NCBI RefSeq assembly: GCF_001522545.3
Contig: NC_031770.1
Span: forward strand, 93,038,851 to 93,102,850
DNA length: 64,000 nt
Source of the DNA: Parus major
Taxonomy: Eukaryota; Chordata; Aves; Passeriformes; Paridae
Direction of reading: 5' to 3'
Part shown: one piece after another, positions 27,468 to 40,645 of the stretch
Numbering within the stretch: position 1 is the first letter of the stretch
Layout of the letters: every line of letters starts with the position of its first letter
Notes under the pieces: model-generated
Databases searched by the model: none
What the model saw: only the letters and a program-made list of their open reading frames with translations
Told to the model about the DNA's origin: nothing
Program-made: the position numbers and the translations under genes

Positions 27468-27496
27468 TGCTTTTTAGCAAAATATGCTAAAAAGCA
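27468..27496. repeat. Perfect 12-bp inverted repeat
   Basis: The arm tgctttttagca (27468-27479) is followed by a 5-bp loop and its exact reverse complement tgctaaaaagca (27485-27496). A single strand would form a 12-bp stem. Just upstream, 'gaagcattt' and 'gaagcatct' form a small direct repeat. The stem is too short for a typical microRNA precursor, and there is no T-run after it to suggest an RNA polymerase III terminator. Confidence 0.9.
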
Positions 27497-30312
27497 CTGG
27501 AAAACCTTCTCCATGTTCAAGCTTCACACTCTTATAGATAACTCTTATTTTTTCTATGGCTAGAATGAGCTCTTTTATTTGTTTGTTTCCATGGATCCTT
27601 TTACCTTAAAACATCCATTTATTTATAAAGGAACCAATAGAAAATGTCCATCTGAAGAAAATGCTTTACAGATTAGGAAAAAAATGAAAGCTACTGAGGG
27701 TGTGGAGAAGCAAAACTTTTTCTATTACAGACTTCAAACATACTGTATAACAGCTTAAAAAGCCCTGTCTGGCGGTGGCATCCATAACTAAAACGTTAAA
27801 TAAAGATACTCCTCAAAAAAACCGCAAGACAATACGGTCTTGTTTGTAAGTTTATTTTCTTAACTACTCACCTCACCTACTTTGGTAAAGTTCAGAAGTT
27901 TCAGTAAGATGCAAGTTACCCCAATATGAACAGGAAAAATTAAAGTCTAGATAAATTAATCTTGTTATGATATGGCAAACCTTGCCATACTGCCCTTGCA
28001 TTTTCAACATGAAGTTTAGCATTTGCTTAGACCCAAGAACATTTAAACTCCAGGCCTTTTACTAATTACTTTAATTACTAATTATTTTAATTGTAATCCC
28101 AGCAGGAGTCAGTGCTTCCATATTGACATGCAATAGTTTATAGGACACACCCATCATAAACTGTTGCTCAGTGATTCCATATGACAGACTTAAAACAAAT
28201 GTGTTCTCATAAAAAAAACATTATATTCAAGGTTATATTTTACTAGATGTATTCACAGAATTAATTTCTCATAATTTGATCCAATGCAAACATTTTAGGT
28301 GCCCGGCTTTATAAAACAGCTTAAAATTCATTTTGCTGCCTTTCCTGATTTCAGTCAGGAAACAAGATTTTCAGAATGTTTATGAATGAGTCAGAATACA
28401 TCTGACATTAATACATGTACACCTGCAAAGATAAACACACAAAAATATCAAAAACTTCCTGGTGATCTCATTTATATTATCCAAGTAATTAATCAGTCAG
28501 ACAAGACATACATGAAAAGAACTTCTATTATAATCACTTGCAGTAGCTCAGTGACAGAAAAATTACATTCAGGAAAACAGGATGAACACAGCTATCATAA
28601 CTTGTGCAGTGAAGTGGAAAAGATAAATCCAACATAAAAATATACTCAGGTCCCTAAAAACTAAACTAAAACAATACTTGTAGTGAAAGAGAGTACATCA
28701 ACTTTAAATCTTAAACCATTCTAATTTCCAGGGATATCTGTCTAATGCCTTACATATTTTTGCCACTCTAAATTGCTGTCAGAGGGAAACACTCATTTTT
28801 CTTATATCTGAGATCAGGAGAGGACTAACATTCAATGGGTTTTTTCTTCTTTTTTTCTAATTAACTCACACCTTACCCCTCCATTCAGAAAGTTTTGCAG
28901 AGTGCCAGGAGTATTTTGATTATTGTAGTTATCAAGAATACTCATCTCTTAGAGAGTTTCAGTTCTTTACATCTAACTTTGAATATTTCCATGAAAATGG
29001 AAGCTGAAAATATTCCCTCTTTACAGCCATTGGAGAGAGACAGAGGTAAATCTCTCTCAGAGACAGTAAAAGTAGCTATTATTTCTGTCACCTTAAGCAA
29101 AACTCTGAAAGTTACCTGCAATAAATATTGGCAAATCTCTATCTTCACCCTATTGTGTAAATAGGATTATAATAAATTCTTATTCAAATAATAATAATTA
29201 AAAATTATCTGTTGAAAAAAATAGTTCAGACAGTAATCAAACGCATTCGTACAGTTTCATACTCACAGATCCCTGAATTATGATATAATGTCTGAAAGCC
29301 ATCCAGATATGTGAAGTAATATTCAGCACTACTCTGATGAAAACATTGGCAACCTCTAAAATGCTTGCAGAAATAAAAGAAATCATGCTGGATATTTAAC
29401 CTTTAAACTATATATAGCCCTGTAGAATGACATGAGACTGTGAATTACAGTAACAAAATCTGTTGGCTGTTTTTCATAATAGATGGTAAAGATTATTGTC
29501 ATGATAATAGCTGTGATTCTGGACAGATTTCCACAGCAAAATGTATTACAAGTGGGGACCAGAGGACAGTAAAACTCTTCACTCATTTATAGATATTAAA
29601 ATTATCATATAGATACTTAAATTATGTAGTGTGGCTGCCTTAACACTTTTCTCTAGTTACCACCCTGGATCATGATGGGGATAACTTCCTGGGTCATGAG
29701 CCACACCTGAAGGCTTTTGCCCTAGATATTCACAGATATCCATACATCCATATGCACTTCCAAGAGAGAATAAGCACTCCATCCCCCTGCAGCAAAATGT
29801 ATTACTGATAAAAGAACGGTGATGTAGTCAATTTCTAACAAAGCTGCTGTGACTATCTCACTTCTAAATTCTAAAAAAAAGGAGAACACTGCTGAAGTAA
29901 AAAATTACACAGTCCTTAATTTCTTGTTAATCAGAATTGTTAGTTGGTTTAGAACGGCATTGAATGTGTCCTAGACCCACTGAACCTGTCCAGAGAGCAC
30001 TTTGATGGGGAAGAATTCAACCTCTCTCTTCAAAGGCACAGAGGGGTAAGCAAAGCATCAAGTTCAGACTTTTCCTCCTACCTAATTTCTACAATTCCAG
30101 TCTAGTGTGGGTTATTTTTTTTAAAGAGTATTGATCCAGATTTAAAGAATAGAGTAACAAAAAAATGGCAATATTATTTCTTAGCTGCTCCTCTCTTTTT
30201 TTTGTACAATACAGTGTTCTGCAGTTCACAAATTAATAACTGTCCCTCTGTTATTCTCTTCTCAGAATATCAACTGACAGTATAGGAGGCAATGGGCACA
30301 AATTGCCCACAG
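27497..30312. other. Unique AT-rich non-coding DNA
   Basis: No gene or repeat was recognised. The open frames at 28386-28637 and 28895-29164 are of chance length. The stretch 28062-28094 is dense in taatta cores. Confidence 0.55.
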
Positions 30313-30340
30313 AATAGAGAAAATTCAATAGAGAAAATTC
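30313..30340. repeat. Exact 14-bp tandem duplication
   Basis: aatagagaaaattc occurs twice head to tail with no mismatch (30313-30326, 30327-30340). The perfect identity suggests a recent slippage event. A T-rich run follows at about 30354-30366. Confidence 0.95.
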
Positions 30341-30396
30341 CACTCAAAATTTAATTTTTTTTTTTTCACTGTGAAACTGATAAAACATTGGATTAA

Positions 30397-30550
30397 TTCC
30401 CCAGAGAGTTTGTGCAGTCCCCATTCTTGGTGATAAAACTCAACTGACATGGACAGTGTCTGGGGCAACCAGCTTTCAGCTGGTGGGCTCTGACTGGAAA
30501 ATCTCCAGGGATGTCTTCCAAACTCAGCTATTTCTGTTATTCTATGAAAT
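30397..30550 (+). mobile_element. CR1 LINE 3'-end fragment, plus strand
   Basis: The plus strand follows the CR1 3' terminus in sense. The block 'ccagagagtttgtgcagtcc' is followed by ccattcttgg, 'caactgacatgg', 'ggcaacc', then 'ctggaaaatctccaggga', 'cttccaaactcag' and the terminal repeat-like 'ttctgttattctatga'. It is therefore a roughly 150-bp 5'-truncated copy inserted in the opposite orientation to those at 10.6 and 23.7 kb. The wording (tctccaggg...cttccaa) indicates a different CR1 subfamily from the copy at 32.07 kb. Divergence is high and no open frame remains. The overlapping minus-strand frame 30325-30663 is a shadow. Confidence 0.85.
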
Positions 30551-32069
30551 AATTCCACCTTAAGGCATCTGTGAAACACACACTTCCAGCATAGAATCTC
30601 AAACCATGACTGCATTCCCAGAAGAAAACTGAGCAGCTCGGAGCTCAAAGATACCTTTGACACTGGAAGTCAGTACAGTATTTCTTGTCTGATAATCTTA
30701 CACTTTACTCTAGGCCAAAGCTGGTGTTACCATTGCATTCCCAGGGCAAATGTTGGCATGAAAAAAATTCCCATTTAGGCAATCTCTTTAAATAAATACA
30801 GTAATAATATAGCAATCTGATATTGAGTGCCTATTTTCCTTTGAAGATGGTTATTAACTGAAGATTCAGTTTACCTCTTCTCTTGGCTGATTCTCTTGGC
30901 TTACTGAATGTCATCTGGAGTGAGGTAAATGGCCAGTTTTTCAAACAGCCCAGTTTGGTACACAGAGTTCAGAGGCCAATTTATCATCTGAAAAGTGTTT
31001 CAGTACTGATTTATTATTCAATTTATAGAATGGTAAACTAATAGTGAATAAGATGTTTTTCCATCAGAGTATTTTTCTGATGCTGCACTACACAGTTTAC
31101 CTCTGCAGATCTAGTCTGTGGTTTTGTCTAGCCTACCTGAGAATTATTAGACACAGTGAAAGAGAAGGAAACGATCAAAAAGTCAACTCCTTCCTAATTC
31201 CAGGCACCCAATACTGCCCCGCTGATTCTAACCAAGAGCAGATTCCTTCACAATACTTGATCACCAGTGTTGTAGGGGAAATAAGACTCAGAGCTTCTTA
31301 CACATCCATCCATCCCTTGCCCATTAGTTCAGTTAGTTCATTAGTTAGTTCATTAGTTCAGTTTACAGTGCCAATCACTTTCCTGACCATGCAGAGGTCA
31401 TGAGAGCACCAGATGTGAGGAAAATTCCCTTTCTTAAATCTTGAATGGACATAAAAGTCAGGATATATGTTTGTCATTAATAATTTAATATTGATAAGTA
31501 AGTTTGACTGTCCAAAACACATAAAATAACCATAGTTTTCCTAAAATCTGGAAGTCATTGGCTATCTAAAAGCATAAACACTCTTAGACACGTCAGCTCT
31601 TATTTAAAACATGCATAATTTCATTTGCTGACAAATTTAGCTAAAGTTGTCTCAAATTTTGTGCTAAAACAGATTCTTCCTTGACTTCAGAAACAATTAT
31701 TCTGTAAAAATGAAATTATTAATAAAATTATTATAAAATTAATTAATAAATTTAAGAGGTAAGAAACAGTTTTAACTATTTCTTGCTTCTCCTTCTACTT
31801 TAAATTATTTCAAGGATAAAATCCTATAACCAGGAAGCACAGAAGTGCCAACAGTGGAACCCAAAAGGCCCAAGTATTGCCAGGCAGAAAATCACCTGTG
31901 ACATTCCTTTTGAATAATGCACAAGAAGACATCTGAATGTGGAAGAATGAGAAGAAAAATCTAGTGAGGACAGGACAATTCTAATATACTTTGCTATACA
32001 GCAATATTTAAATAGGATATCTGGAAATGGAAATTAATATATTACAGGAACCTGATTTTATTTATATGT
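30551..32069. other. Unique AT-rich non-coding DNA
   Basis: No gene was recognised. The 119-codon plus-strand frame at 31044-31403 has no known motif, and its end lies in the small TTAGTTCA repeat. A nearly pure A/T patch lies at 31707-31755. Confidence 0.5.
31322..31363. repeat. Degenerate (TTAGTTCA)n-type tandem repeat
   Basis: About five imperfect copies of ttagttca/ttagtt follow one another. It is a short low-complexity array of no evident function. Confidence 0.85.
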
Positions 32070-32180
32070 ATGTGTGGCACTTAGGGACATGGTTTAGAGG
32101 TAGACCTGGCTGTGTTAGGTCAATAGTTAGCCTCAATGAACTTGAATAATTTCTAACCTAAATGATTCTGATTCTCTTTT
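32070..32180 (+). mobile_element. CR1 LINE 3'-end fragment, plus strand
   Basis: The plus strand contains 'tgtgtggcacttagggacat', 'ggtttagaggtagacctgg', 'gtgttaggtcaatagttag' and 'ctaacctaaatgattctg', in the order and spacing of the CR1 3' end in sense. It is a 5'-truncated copy of roughly 110 bases ending in a decayed attct repeat. The same subfamily wording (complement of ggcacttgggg...gattct) is present in the 23.7-kb copy. No coding remnant is present. Confidence 0.88.
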
Positions 32181-35100
32181 TGTCTGTGTTCATAGCAATG
32201 AAAAGAGAATGAAGTTCACGCTGGAACTTCGTGCATTTCTAACAGTTGCTGTGACTACACGCAGAGTGTCCTTGATGAAAAAGGTACTACTGGGGAAAGA
32301 TGAAGGACCACCTCGGGAGAGGGAGGCATTCTCTAGAGGGATATAAATAATTGTGGAAGATAGAGTTGTTTTTTTAATTTGTGTGGTGCTTTGCATAGAG
32401 CACCTCAGATATAGGAACATAGTGAAAACCAACACCTTTCTTTCTCCAATCTATTTAGCATTTAAACATTTCTGCTTTAGGTAAAGTGTCATCCACTGTT
32501 CCTTCTGCATGGCAGACATGGGGAACAACTATTGGGGCTGTCCTGTGCCAGCTTAGATAACTTTCTAAGAGGAAAAGGGTTTGTTTTGCCTTCAGTTCTT
32601 TTCCCAACTCTCATGCATATTTATCTATTTTCTAAACCTAGGGACAATGGAGGGATACACACTGTGCAGAAAGAGCAAAAATTAGGCATCTGGAGATTCT
32701 TAATGCAAGGGACACTGCTGGGGCACAACTTGAGAGAAGGGAAAAGGACAGCATTTGGCCAAAACAGGTATTATGCAATGATAAAGCCTTTAGTATTTCC
32801 AGTTACCAACAGAACTGCTGGCAAAACTCAAGTCAGAGTCCTTAAATTGCTAACACCATTTTGTTCCCTTTCCATTTGATCCAGCTCCAGATGGGTGAAT
32901 ACTGCATTGAATGAGTTGTTGAGGTATTACCAAGCATTTTCCCATCTAAGTCAGAGAGGTAGTCCCTGTCTCAAAAGGACAATCTGAGACTATAGCAAAG
33001 CTCATGGTAGCACACGATAGAAGACTGACTTTGTTGTTTACTACCCCATCTTGCTATTAGCTGGCTGGATTCAACCTGTTTGCACACTTGAATAAATCCT
33101 CAAATAAGCAGTGTCAAAGGCAGCTTTTCTTCCTGAAGTGCTGCCATGCTTTATTAATGCTAGCCTGAATTTCTTCATGACACTCTATGTCTTACATCTG
33201 TTGTGAAGTGAAGCTGATAGAACACACCTGGTAAATGATGTACTAATGCCAACACATCAATTCCTATGGATAGCTGCTTGTTTCTAAGTAGATGGCTAAT
33301 TTTTACACATGGTGTTTTTAGCAGTCTGGATTGTTCCCCTATTTTCCTTTGCTGCATAAGCAGTGAGCAAAGGCATCTGACTTTGAGAAAATGTCCAAAC
33401 TCTGTTTTCCCTATTTCTATGTAGAATCTATTTTAAACATTTATTTTCCTTCTAGCCTCATACCAAGCTAAACTGTATCAGCTTAAAAGGGTTCCTTTAC
33501 TGTTCAAAGCATCCACAGATGAGAAAGAACAAGAACACATGCCAGGTACTGGGAAGAATATAATTGTGATTAACTGCTTGGCTGGATAATTTTGTCTGGT
33601 GATGGAGTTATGATTAAATAGCCATATTAATTATTTATTTAAGAATTTGTTTAAAATATAGGTCATGGTTTCCAAATGTCTGAGGAAAATGCTTTCCTTT
33701 AATCCATACAGAACAAAATAAAGACTGCAAGAGTCATCAGCTGTCCAGTCTGTTCTAAAGTGAGACACCTCAAGGCTGAAAATGGCACAGGTGCCTTAGA
33801 ATGTCTTATTCCCATTTACCCTCACGGGTGTCCAAAGCCCTTTGGAAGTTTGAAGAAATTCTGATATCAGAGTATCTGACTAATGTATTAGCACCCCTGT
33901 CACTTTTGGGGGTCTGTAACTGCAGCTGCTGGTTGCCTGCCTGCTGGGCTGTGTTTTCATTCCCCTCACTCTTCAGCTGCCAGCCAGCTCTCCCTGCCTG
34001 CCCCTCACAGCTCTTGCTGCTCAGCCATCTCTATCTTCTTGCTTGCCTCAGCACCACCATTACATCCACTAAACAACTGGGGTTTCTTCTTTCCCAAGTT
34101 TCCTTTCTTACAAAAGACTACCCTTCTTAATATCTAGCTTCATGCACAACTCAGAACAATTCTGAAAGTGATGTCAAGCTCTTTTCTCTAATAGGCAGAG
34201 CAGAGTCTGATCCTATGAAGTCTGGTGGGAGTTTCTGGTTTAATTCACTGGCTGTAGATTCAGAGCAGAATTAGGCCATTTGATGCTAAATTCTCAGGAT
34301 GTGTCTGAATAAAAATAGTACAAATAGTGTGGCATTCAAGCTCTTCATCCATAATATATTCATCTTGAAGTGCACAGCTGCCATGCATATATTTATGTAA
34401 CAGCTATCTGTAAAAATATTTAAGTATTCATTTCAACTCTGAAAAAAAAATTTAGAAAAGTTAAGGAAGGCTAAGTGGCGAGTGCAAGCAAGATAGTCAT
34501 TAGACATACGTGTCTTCAGAAGGCAGCAAATCACCAACATTTTCACCCAAATCACTGAAGATACATAACACGGCTGGAAAATGTACAGAGGAACAAGGAC
34601 AGCCAGATATTTGGAGAAGTGAGGAATCTAAGCAGACCACAACTTTTCAGTTAATAAGCAGACAGCTGAAGGTAGCAATGATAAGCATTCACTTTTCACA
34701 GTCAGAACACTTGAGGAAATCCATAAAATAATCAAACACAAGGCTTAAACCAAAGACAGTGTAATTAATTTATAGAACCTATTTCCATAACATTTTTGAA
34801 ATCAATAGTGCAAACAAGTTAAAAAACAAGACTGGATAAAACCATGAACAATTGAGACATCAGAAGCTTTTATACACAGTATGACCTCCAGCCTGAGAGG
34901 ACCAGACACAACAGAAGCTGGATATGGATCAGACAGGAAGGTGGCAGCATTCCCTATAAACCCTTATTCCTATCCCTACAATCTCATCTATTGTTTTTCA
35001 CTATCAGCTACTGAGAGCTTTTGTCTCTCCCATTCTGGCAGCTGTCTTGCACTTACCCTACACTGTCCCCAACCTTCACAAATAAAAATACTGCAAGTAA

Positions 35101-36054
35101 CCTGGTCTATATAAGCAGTAGGTGCTGAGGGCTACAGGAACATCTCTGCTTCCCTGCTCTGCCCAGCTGGTACAGCTGTGCAAAACCTCCTTACACCTGC
35201 CTCCACTTCTTTTAGATTTCTGCCTCCTTGCTTTCTAAACTTAACTGTGCAAAGTGTTTGGTGCAGCAATACAAGCACAGTCATATTAACTGCCAATATT
35301 TATATTCCGTTGCATCTCTGGCAGGCTCTTGGCACTATAGCAACAAACATCCCAGTAACAAACGAGCTTTTAAGTGCACCAAGCTTTACTATTCAGCAGC
35401 TGGCATGTGGTCTCTGATCAAAACTTAACGTATACAACCCCAGCATAGGCAGCACACCAAATAGCAATAACAGCAGCAGCACTAATAAACAATGTAATAC
35501 ACTGCTCTGACCTCAAGTTAAGAACACAGGTCAACTATCCTCCTAACTATACCACAATCTATTACTTCAGGGGCTCTTTTTCTAAGCTACACTAACACAC
35601 TACTGAATTGCAGTGAGGTAGGTAAGTAGGAGCACAATGCCCATTAAGTCTCCATAAACAATTAACTTTTGCAGCTGAGCTCTACAATGAAACAACCTGT
35701 CTGCTGCCATGGGATGTTGTTTCACTTCATGTAGGTCATTGGTGAGGTAATAGACAATTTTACCCAGCAACAGCAGAAAAGCAGCAAAATCCCAGCACAA
35801 CACATCCTTTGAAAGGCTTAATAAAAATATAGATTAAGTTTACAGCAGAAGAAATTGAAAACAAAAAAGCAATTACCTCACTTAAATGTACTTCAAATGT
35901 TTGTTAAGTATACAGAATTTTACTGCTAAAAATACCCCAACAAAACATACATTCAATGTAAAAAAATGCCTTAAACTTACCTCTTAGTTTACACTGATTT
36001 AATATATTTTTTCTTCTACTTTTCAACTTTCCTTGCATCTTGGGAATATAGTGG
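32181..36054. other. Unique non-coding DNA with a GC-richer patch
   Basis: No gene was recognised. The part at 33890-34060 is visibly richer in C and G and pyrimidine-rich (gctg, cctg and ccag groups); its 109-codon frame (33801-34130) is leucine/serine/cysteine-rich because of that composition. The open frames at 32532-32879 (115 codons) and 35178-35428 have no motif I recognise. No CpG island is apparent. Confidence 0.5.
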
Positions 36055-36118
36055 TTTTCTCCACCCGTTTCCTTCCTCTCACCTCCTCCCCCTCCAATCT
36101 GGCCTCCTTTCCTTCCTT
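36055..36118. repeat. Pyrimidine-rich tract
   Basis: About 64 bases are nearly all C and T on the plus strand (cttcctctcacctcctcccc and neighbours), with a few purines. Long homopyrimidine runs can form triplex (H-DNA) structures, but mirror symmetry here is weak. Confidence 0.8.
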
Positions 36119-39100
36119 GGAGGTTTTTAAGCTTTAATTTGAGAGTGTAAAGCTGAAAAATATTTGATACAATTTTTTTTTTTAATTAGAGAATTGAGCT
36201 CCTCACCATGGTTGAAGCATTTCTGGGAACAGCACCAAAAAGCTGGAAGCTACTGCACTGAGTAGCCACAGCATATCTCTTAAAATCATCACTCATTTAT
36301 TTTTCCCAGACAACTAATGTTTCAGCATTTTACTTACAGACATGACTGCAGTTTAGGAAACTAGAAATGAGTTCCGAGTCTCTTTGTTCAATTTTGGAAC
36401 GTGAAAACTAGATTCCCAAATTCCAGCGTGGGCCCATCTCCAGCTGGAACAGGAACAAGACTCACCAAGTGGGATTTGACAATGTATGAGCTGAGGCTTA
36501 AGTTAGTCACATTTTAAATGAGCTCAGAAGGGTATTGATGATTATATGTTCCAACTGGAGGAGGTAGTTGTCAGTCTGCCTGCAGCGTGCATGTCACCAC
36601 ACCGGGGAAGGGGAAATATTTTAAAGCTTGTGTGGGATTGGGCTTGCTGAATGGAGCACCTGGGAAATTATCATTTGGATATTGTTGGGGAAGAGGGGAA
36701 AAATATATAGGTTACATATAATCTTTAGGAATTCTGCAACATGTACTCACAGCAAGGGGTATTGGAGAGACTTGGTATTTCTGTATGCAAGTAGAAGCCT
36801 ACAGCACTAAATTGTGCTTTACAGCCTGTATGTATATTTTTTTAATCTTGATTTAGTATGGCTATAGGTTGCTTTCATCTAATAAAGAACGTTTTCCTGA
36901 TAAGATATCAAATTTGTGGTAATGCTAAGTAAGCCATATATTTTTTAAATGCTTACACATTTCAGGTACGTGGATAACAGCAATCTTCCTCTCCATTCTT
37001 TTTTTTTGTTCATTCATTCATTACATTTCTGTCTTTCCTCTTACGTTATCCCTGCCTGACCAACAGCAAAATGCTCCTACAAGCCACTTACTTGTGTGAA
37101 ACTCAGCAATTACGTGTCTAATCTTTTACACAATCTGCATATTAGTTCAAAGACAGTAGTTCCTTTTAGACATTATGCTGACTACAAACTGGATCTTTCA
37201 CAACCAGAAAATAAAAAGTTTTAGTGTAATTGAATGTGTATATTTCTGTGTATTTAATTATGTATTAGGCATATAAAAGCAGTTATGAACTAGTTTATCA
37301 CAGATGCATTAGCTTCTCATTTCTCTCAATCAGAATATGATACATTGATAACTCCTCCTGCTCATGTTTCTAACCTCTAAGTGTTGTTTGTTTTCTGTTT
37401 CCTGCTGTTTACATCATCTGCTGACTTCATTAACATGCTGTTCACTTGCTTTCCTTAATACTATTAATGAAACTGTTAAATAAGGCTGAAACAGAGGCCA
37501 ATTATTATAGTAGCACATTGGACAACTGAAGTGTGTCACCAGCCAAGGTTTCTGCAGGAAGGTCTAAAAGCCTTTGTCAAAAAAGACAAATCAAAAAAGA
37601 TTTGTCAAAATCATTCATTTTAATTGGTTTCATTAAGTTATTCTTTCAATTGACTGATGTTTAATTGTGGCACTACCAGAAAGCCATTTGTGAAACCTTG
37701 GCATAGAAAATCTGACTGCTTATGTATTTGCTTTTGTCTAAACCAAACCTACTGGAAAGTTTGTATTTGCTTCAGACTGGGTTTTGAACTACTTGCTTCA
37801 GTTCTCCTTTCTTTTTACTTCTTCTTACTCACTATTTCACACCATAAAGTTTACCCTTACAGATTTGAGATCCTTGAATTAACTCCATACAATTGATAAA
37901 ACAATTAGGTTGCTTTAAGGCTGAACAGAAGGGTATGTAATAACAGACAAATAATATTAAATAGGAGATAATATTATTTACATAAATAGACACACACAGT
38001 GAAAATATATATGATTGTATCACAAACACAAACAATTCCAAATACATTTCCAGCATAACTAAGGGAACATAAGAGATGTCTGTTAAACATCAGAAAACAT
38101 AAACAGAGACGCAAAATAATTATTTTACCTGCATAGTTACTGGTGACCTGCAAACACACTAACTGAGAATTAGGCTAGAAGTGAGAAGGTAAATAACAAC
38201 CATCAGGAATGTGAGCCTTCAGATAAGTCTTCCAGTACATGTAGGCAAGGCAATGAAACTTATGTCTCTAATATAAAGTTGGCTTGGTTCACAGAAGGAG
38301 TTGTCAAGTGATTTTTTAAACAGGCAGCGTGACCATCCCTGATCTCAGACACAGTGGCCTTGCAGCTCTGCAAGCTTGATAGTGAATACCAACAATTCTT
38401 AACCCCTAACTTTGTCTTTGAAATTTCTGATTCACATTTTCTTCATACTGAAAGTCTGGTTTTCTGCATCAAAACCGCTTGGTTTTGATAAACCTCAATT
38501 GCCTCATGAAATCTAAAAATAAGAAAAATGCAATTATTAATCTTCATTACTAAGAAGACAGGATCTGCTGAATTTTTTAGGTGTGTCAAAGTTTTGGCCC
38601 CTAAAAATTAGTTTTCAGTAAGTACACATGGGGCAAAGCTTCACAAGAAAGGGCACTCTTGAAGACAGTGGATTCTGGCACTGACCAAGGTCTTTGTTGA
38701 AAAGCTCAAGTATGCTACTCCTGACATACAGCAACTACATCAGCGTCTGCTGCCTCCCCAGCTGGATCAACACAGATCTGGGAAGAATGGATATAATCCA
38801 GACCAAAAGAACATACCCTTGACATTTGTTATTTTGGGGACAAAAAACATGGAAACCTCTCATGGCTTAGAAAAGATGGAAAATATTTGAATTCAGGTCC
38901 CCAGAACTATTTTGAATCTGAGAAGTGACAGAGCTGATAGAAAAGGACAATCAGGCATTTTCGTAATCACAGTATTTTGAGTATATAGGTCATTTCATTC
39001 TGAGGTTTTCAGACAACACTTCCGAACATTCAAAAATCTCAGCATATCTTTTTATAAAAAAAAATGAGTCTCAATTAAAAATACTATCAAAAGATTTGCT

Positions 39101-40596
39101 TATGGGTATGTATTTGATTTCATGGAATGAAGCATTTTTGGTCCTCCTTGGAGCATTCTCCTCCTGAGTTTTTAACTCTTATCAGTGCAAGAAGGAGCTT
39201 TGGTGGAAGTTATTTAACCTTTATGGTGTATTATTTACATAGATTGATCAAAGAAAACTAACAGGGCTGGTACTCTAGGTACAGTCTTTTTTATTTGGCT
39301 GAATAGTTCTTGGCCTTTCCAAAGCACAACTCATTGTTTTCATCAGCCTATGATCATAATGATACAAAGAAAAGTCACAGTAATTATAGAGCAGTCTTCA
39401 TAAGAGCTATATTTAATAAGCTACGTTCATCCCTGTTCCAACTCCACTCGCTTCTGTCAAAAGCAAGGATATATTTAACCGTTATGTGCTAGCTTGCATA
39501 GCTACAATTATTATCCTTGAGAAAGCAGTAATGCTTTGGCCCTTTTAGAGGTTAAACCTTATTTTCTGCCTGTTAACAAAAATACTGAACAGTTGAAATA
39601 AATTGAGAGTGCAATAAATGTTCATAGACTTCAAACAAAGCATTCTCTCTGAAATCATGTCTATAAAAGGCTTAATGGTGTTTTTACATTTTCAGTTTAA
39701 CAACAAAAATGGTGATGAAAGGTGGGCACACATATATCTGTATATTCATATGTATTAGCATAAATAAAAACATATTATCAAGAAATATTAGAAGTATCAT
39801 CAAAACCCCTTATTTTTCATAGGATTATTAGTTGTTTAAGTACAATTAATAACTACTACTAACTTCAGAAGTTTTTTAAAAAATGGGAAAAATCCCCAAC
39901 TCCTTATCTAGAGATCACAATGAACATATGAGACAGCAGGAGGATACAGTCTGCTGAGTACCACAAAGAAAAAATGAGAAAAAAGTTGCTCAGTATACAT
40001 GTCAGTACAGAAACTGAGCATCAGATGTAATCTGTTGCCATCACCAGGTGGTTTACATAAACATTTATCTGTTATGAGGCCACTGCAAATGCTATTTTTG
40101 AATTGTTACTGGAAATTTATTTCAGCATAATATGAGCTAACAACAATAAGAAAAAAAAAAACCCAAACCATCACTAGCCTGGTTGTATTTGACCTGTTTG
40201 ATTTAACCAGGGGAAAATAATTCAGACTATCTTGCAGGAAGAATAGGCATATTACTGGCTTCAAAGTGCTCACTAACAGTAGCAACTTCTGGCATCATTT
40301 CAATCTCATTGGTTCTTGATAATTAAAAATACTGTTTACTTCACAGTACATTTTTAATTAATAAACAAAATAATTTACATAGCTTCTTTCTTTGGCTGTT
40401 TGCTGGCACATGTTCTGCCACACAAGGGTTTACTTCCTACTGCCCTGAAGAAGAATCCTTGTGCTCACAGCAGAGGTACAACATGGCTCAGAGAAACAGA
40501 TCCACAAAATCATCCTGAAATAACTGATCATTCAGGGTGGGAAGCATGAGGGGTGAAATTTCACATAAAAATTATGAGAAGGGCCAAAAAAAATTA
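36119..40596. other. Unique AT-rich non-coding DNA
   Basis: No gene or mobile element was recognised. A small nested hairpin array lies at 37573-37606. Open frames at 37657-37896 and 37832-38159 are short and without known motifs. Confidence 0.55.
37573..37606. repeat. Overlapping alternative hairpins
   Basis: tttgtc (37573-37578) pairs with gacaaa (37585-37590), while gacaaatc (37585-37592) can also pair with gatttgtc (37599-37606). Both loops are six A. The middle arm is shared, so only one stem can form at a time. It may simply be a decayed short tandem duplication. Confidence 0.8.
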
Positions 40597-40645
40597 AGAT
40601 AATATTAACAGAATTCATTAATATCAGATAATATTAATAGAATTC
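40597..40645. repeat. 20-bp direct repeat (two copies)
   Basis: agataatattaacagaattc at 40597-40616 and agataatattaatagaattc at 40626-40645 differ at one position and start 29 bp apart. This is a local duplication in AT-rich DNA. Confidence 0.92.

Noticed and set aside
35178..35600. Possible mitochondrial insert (C/A-rich phrasing such as aactatcctcctaactatac)
   Set aside because: I could not match it to any mitochondrial gene order or tRNA, and the resemblance is limited to composition.
38581..38617. 37-nt interval between an acceptor-like and a donor-like site
   Set aside because: The acceptor tract is weak (aattttttag), the length is not a multiple of three, and such pairs are expected by chance.
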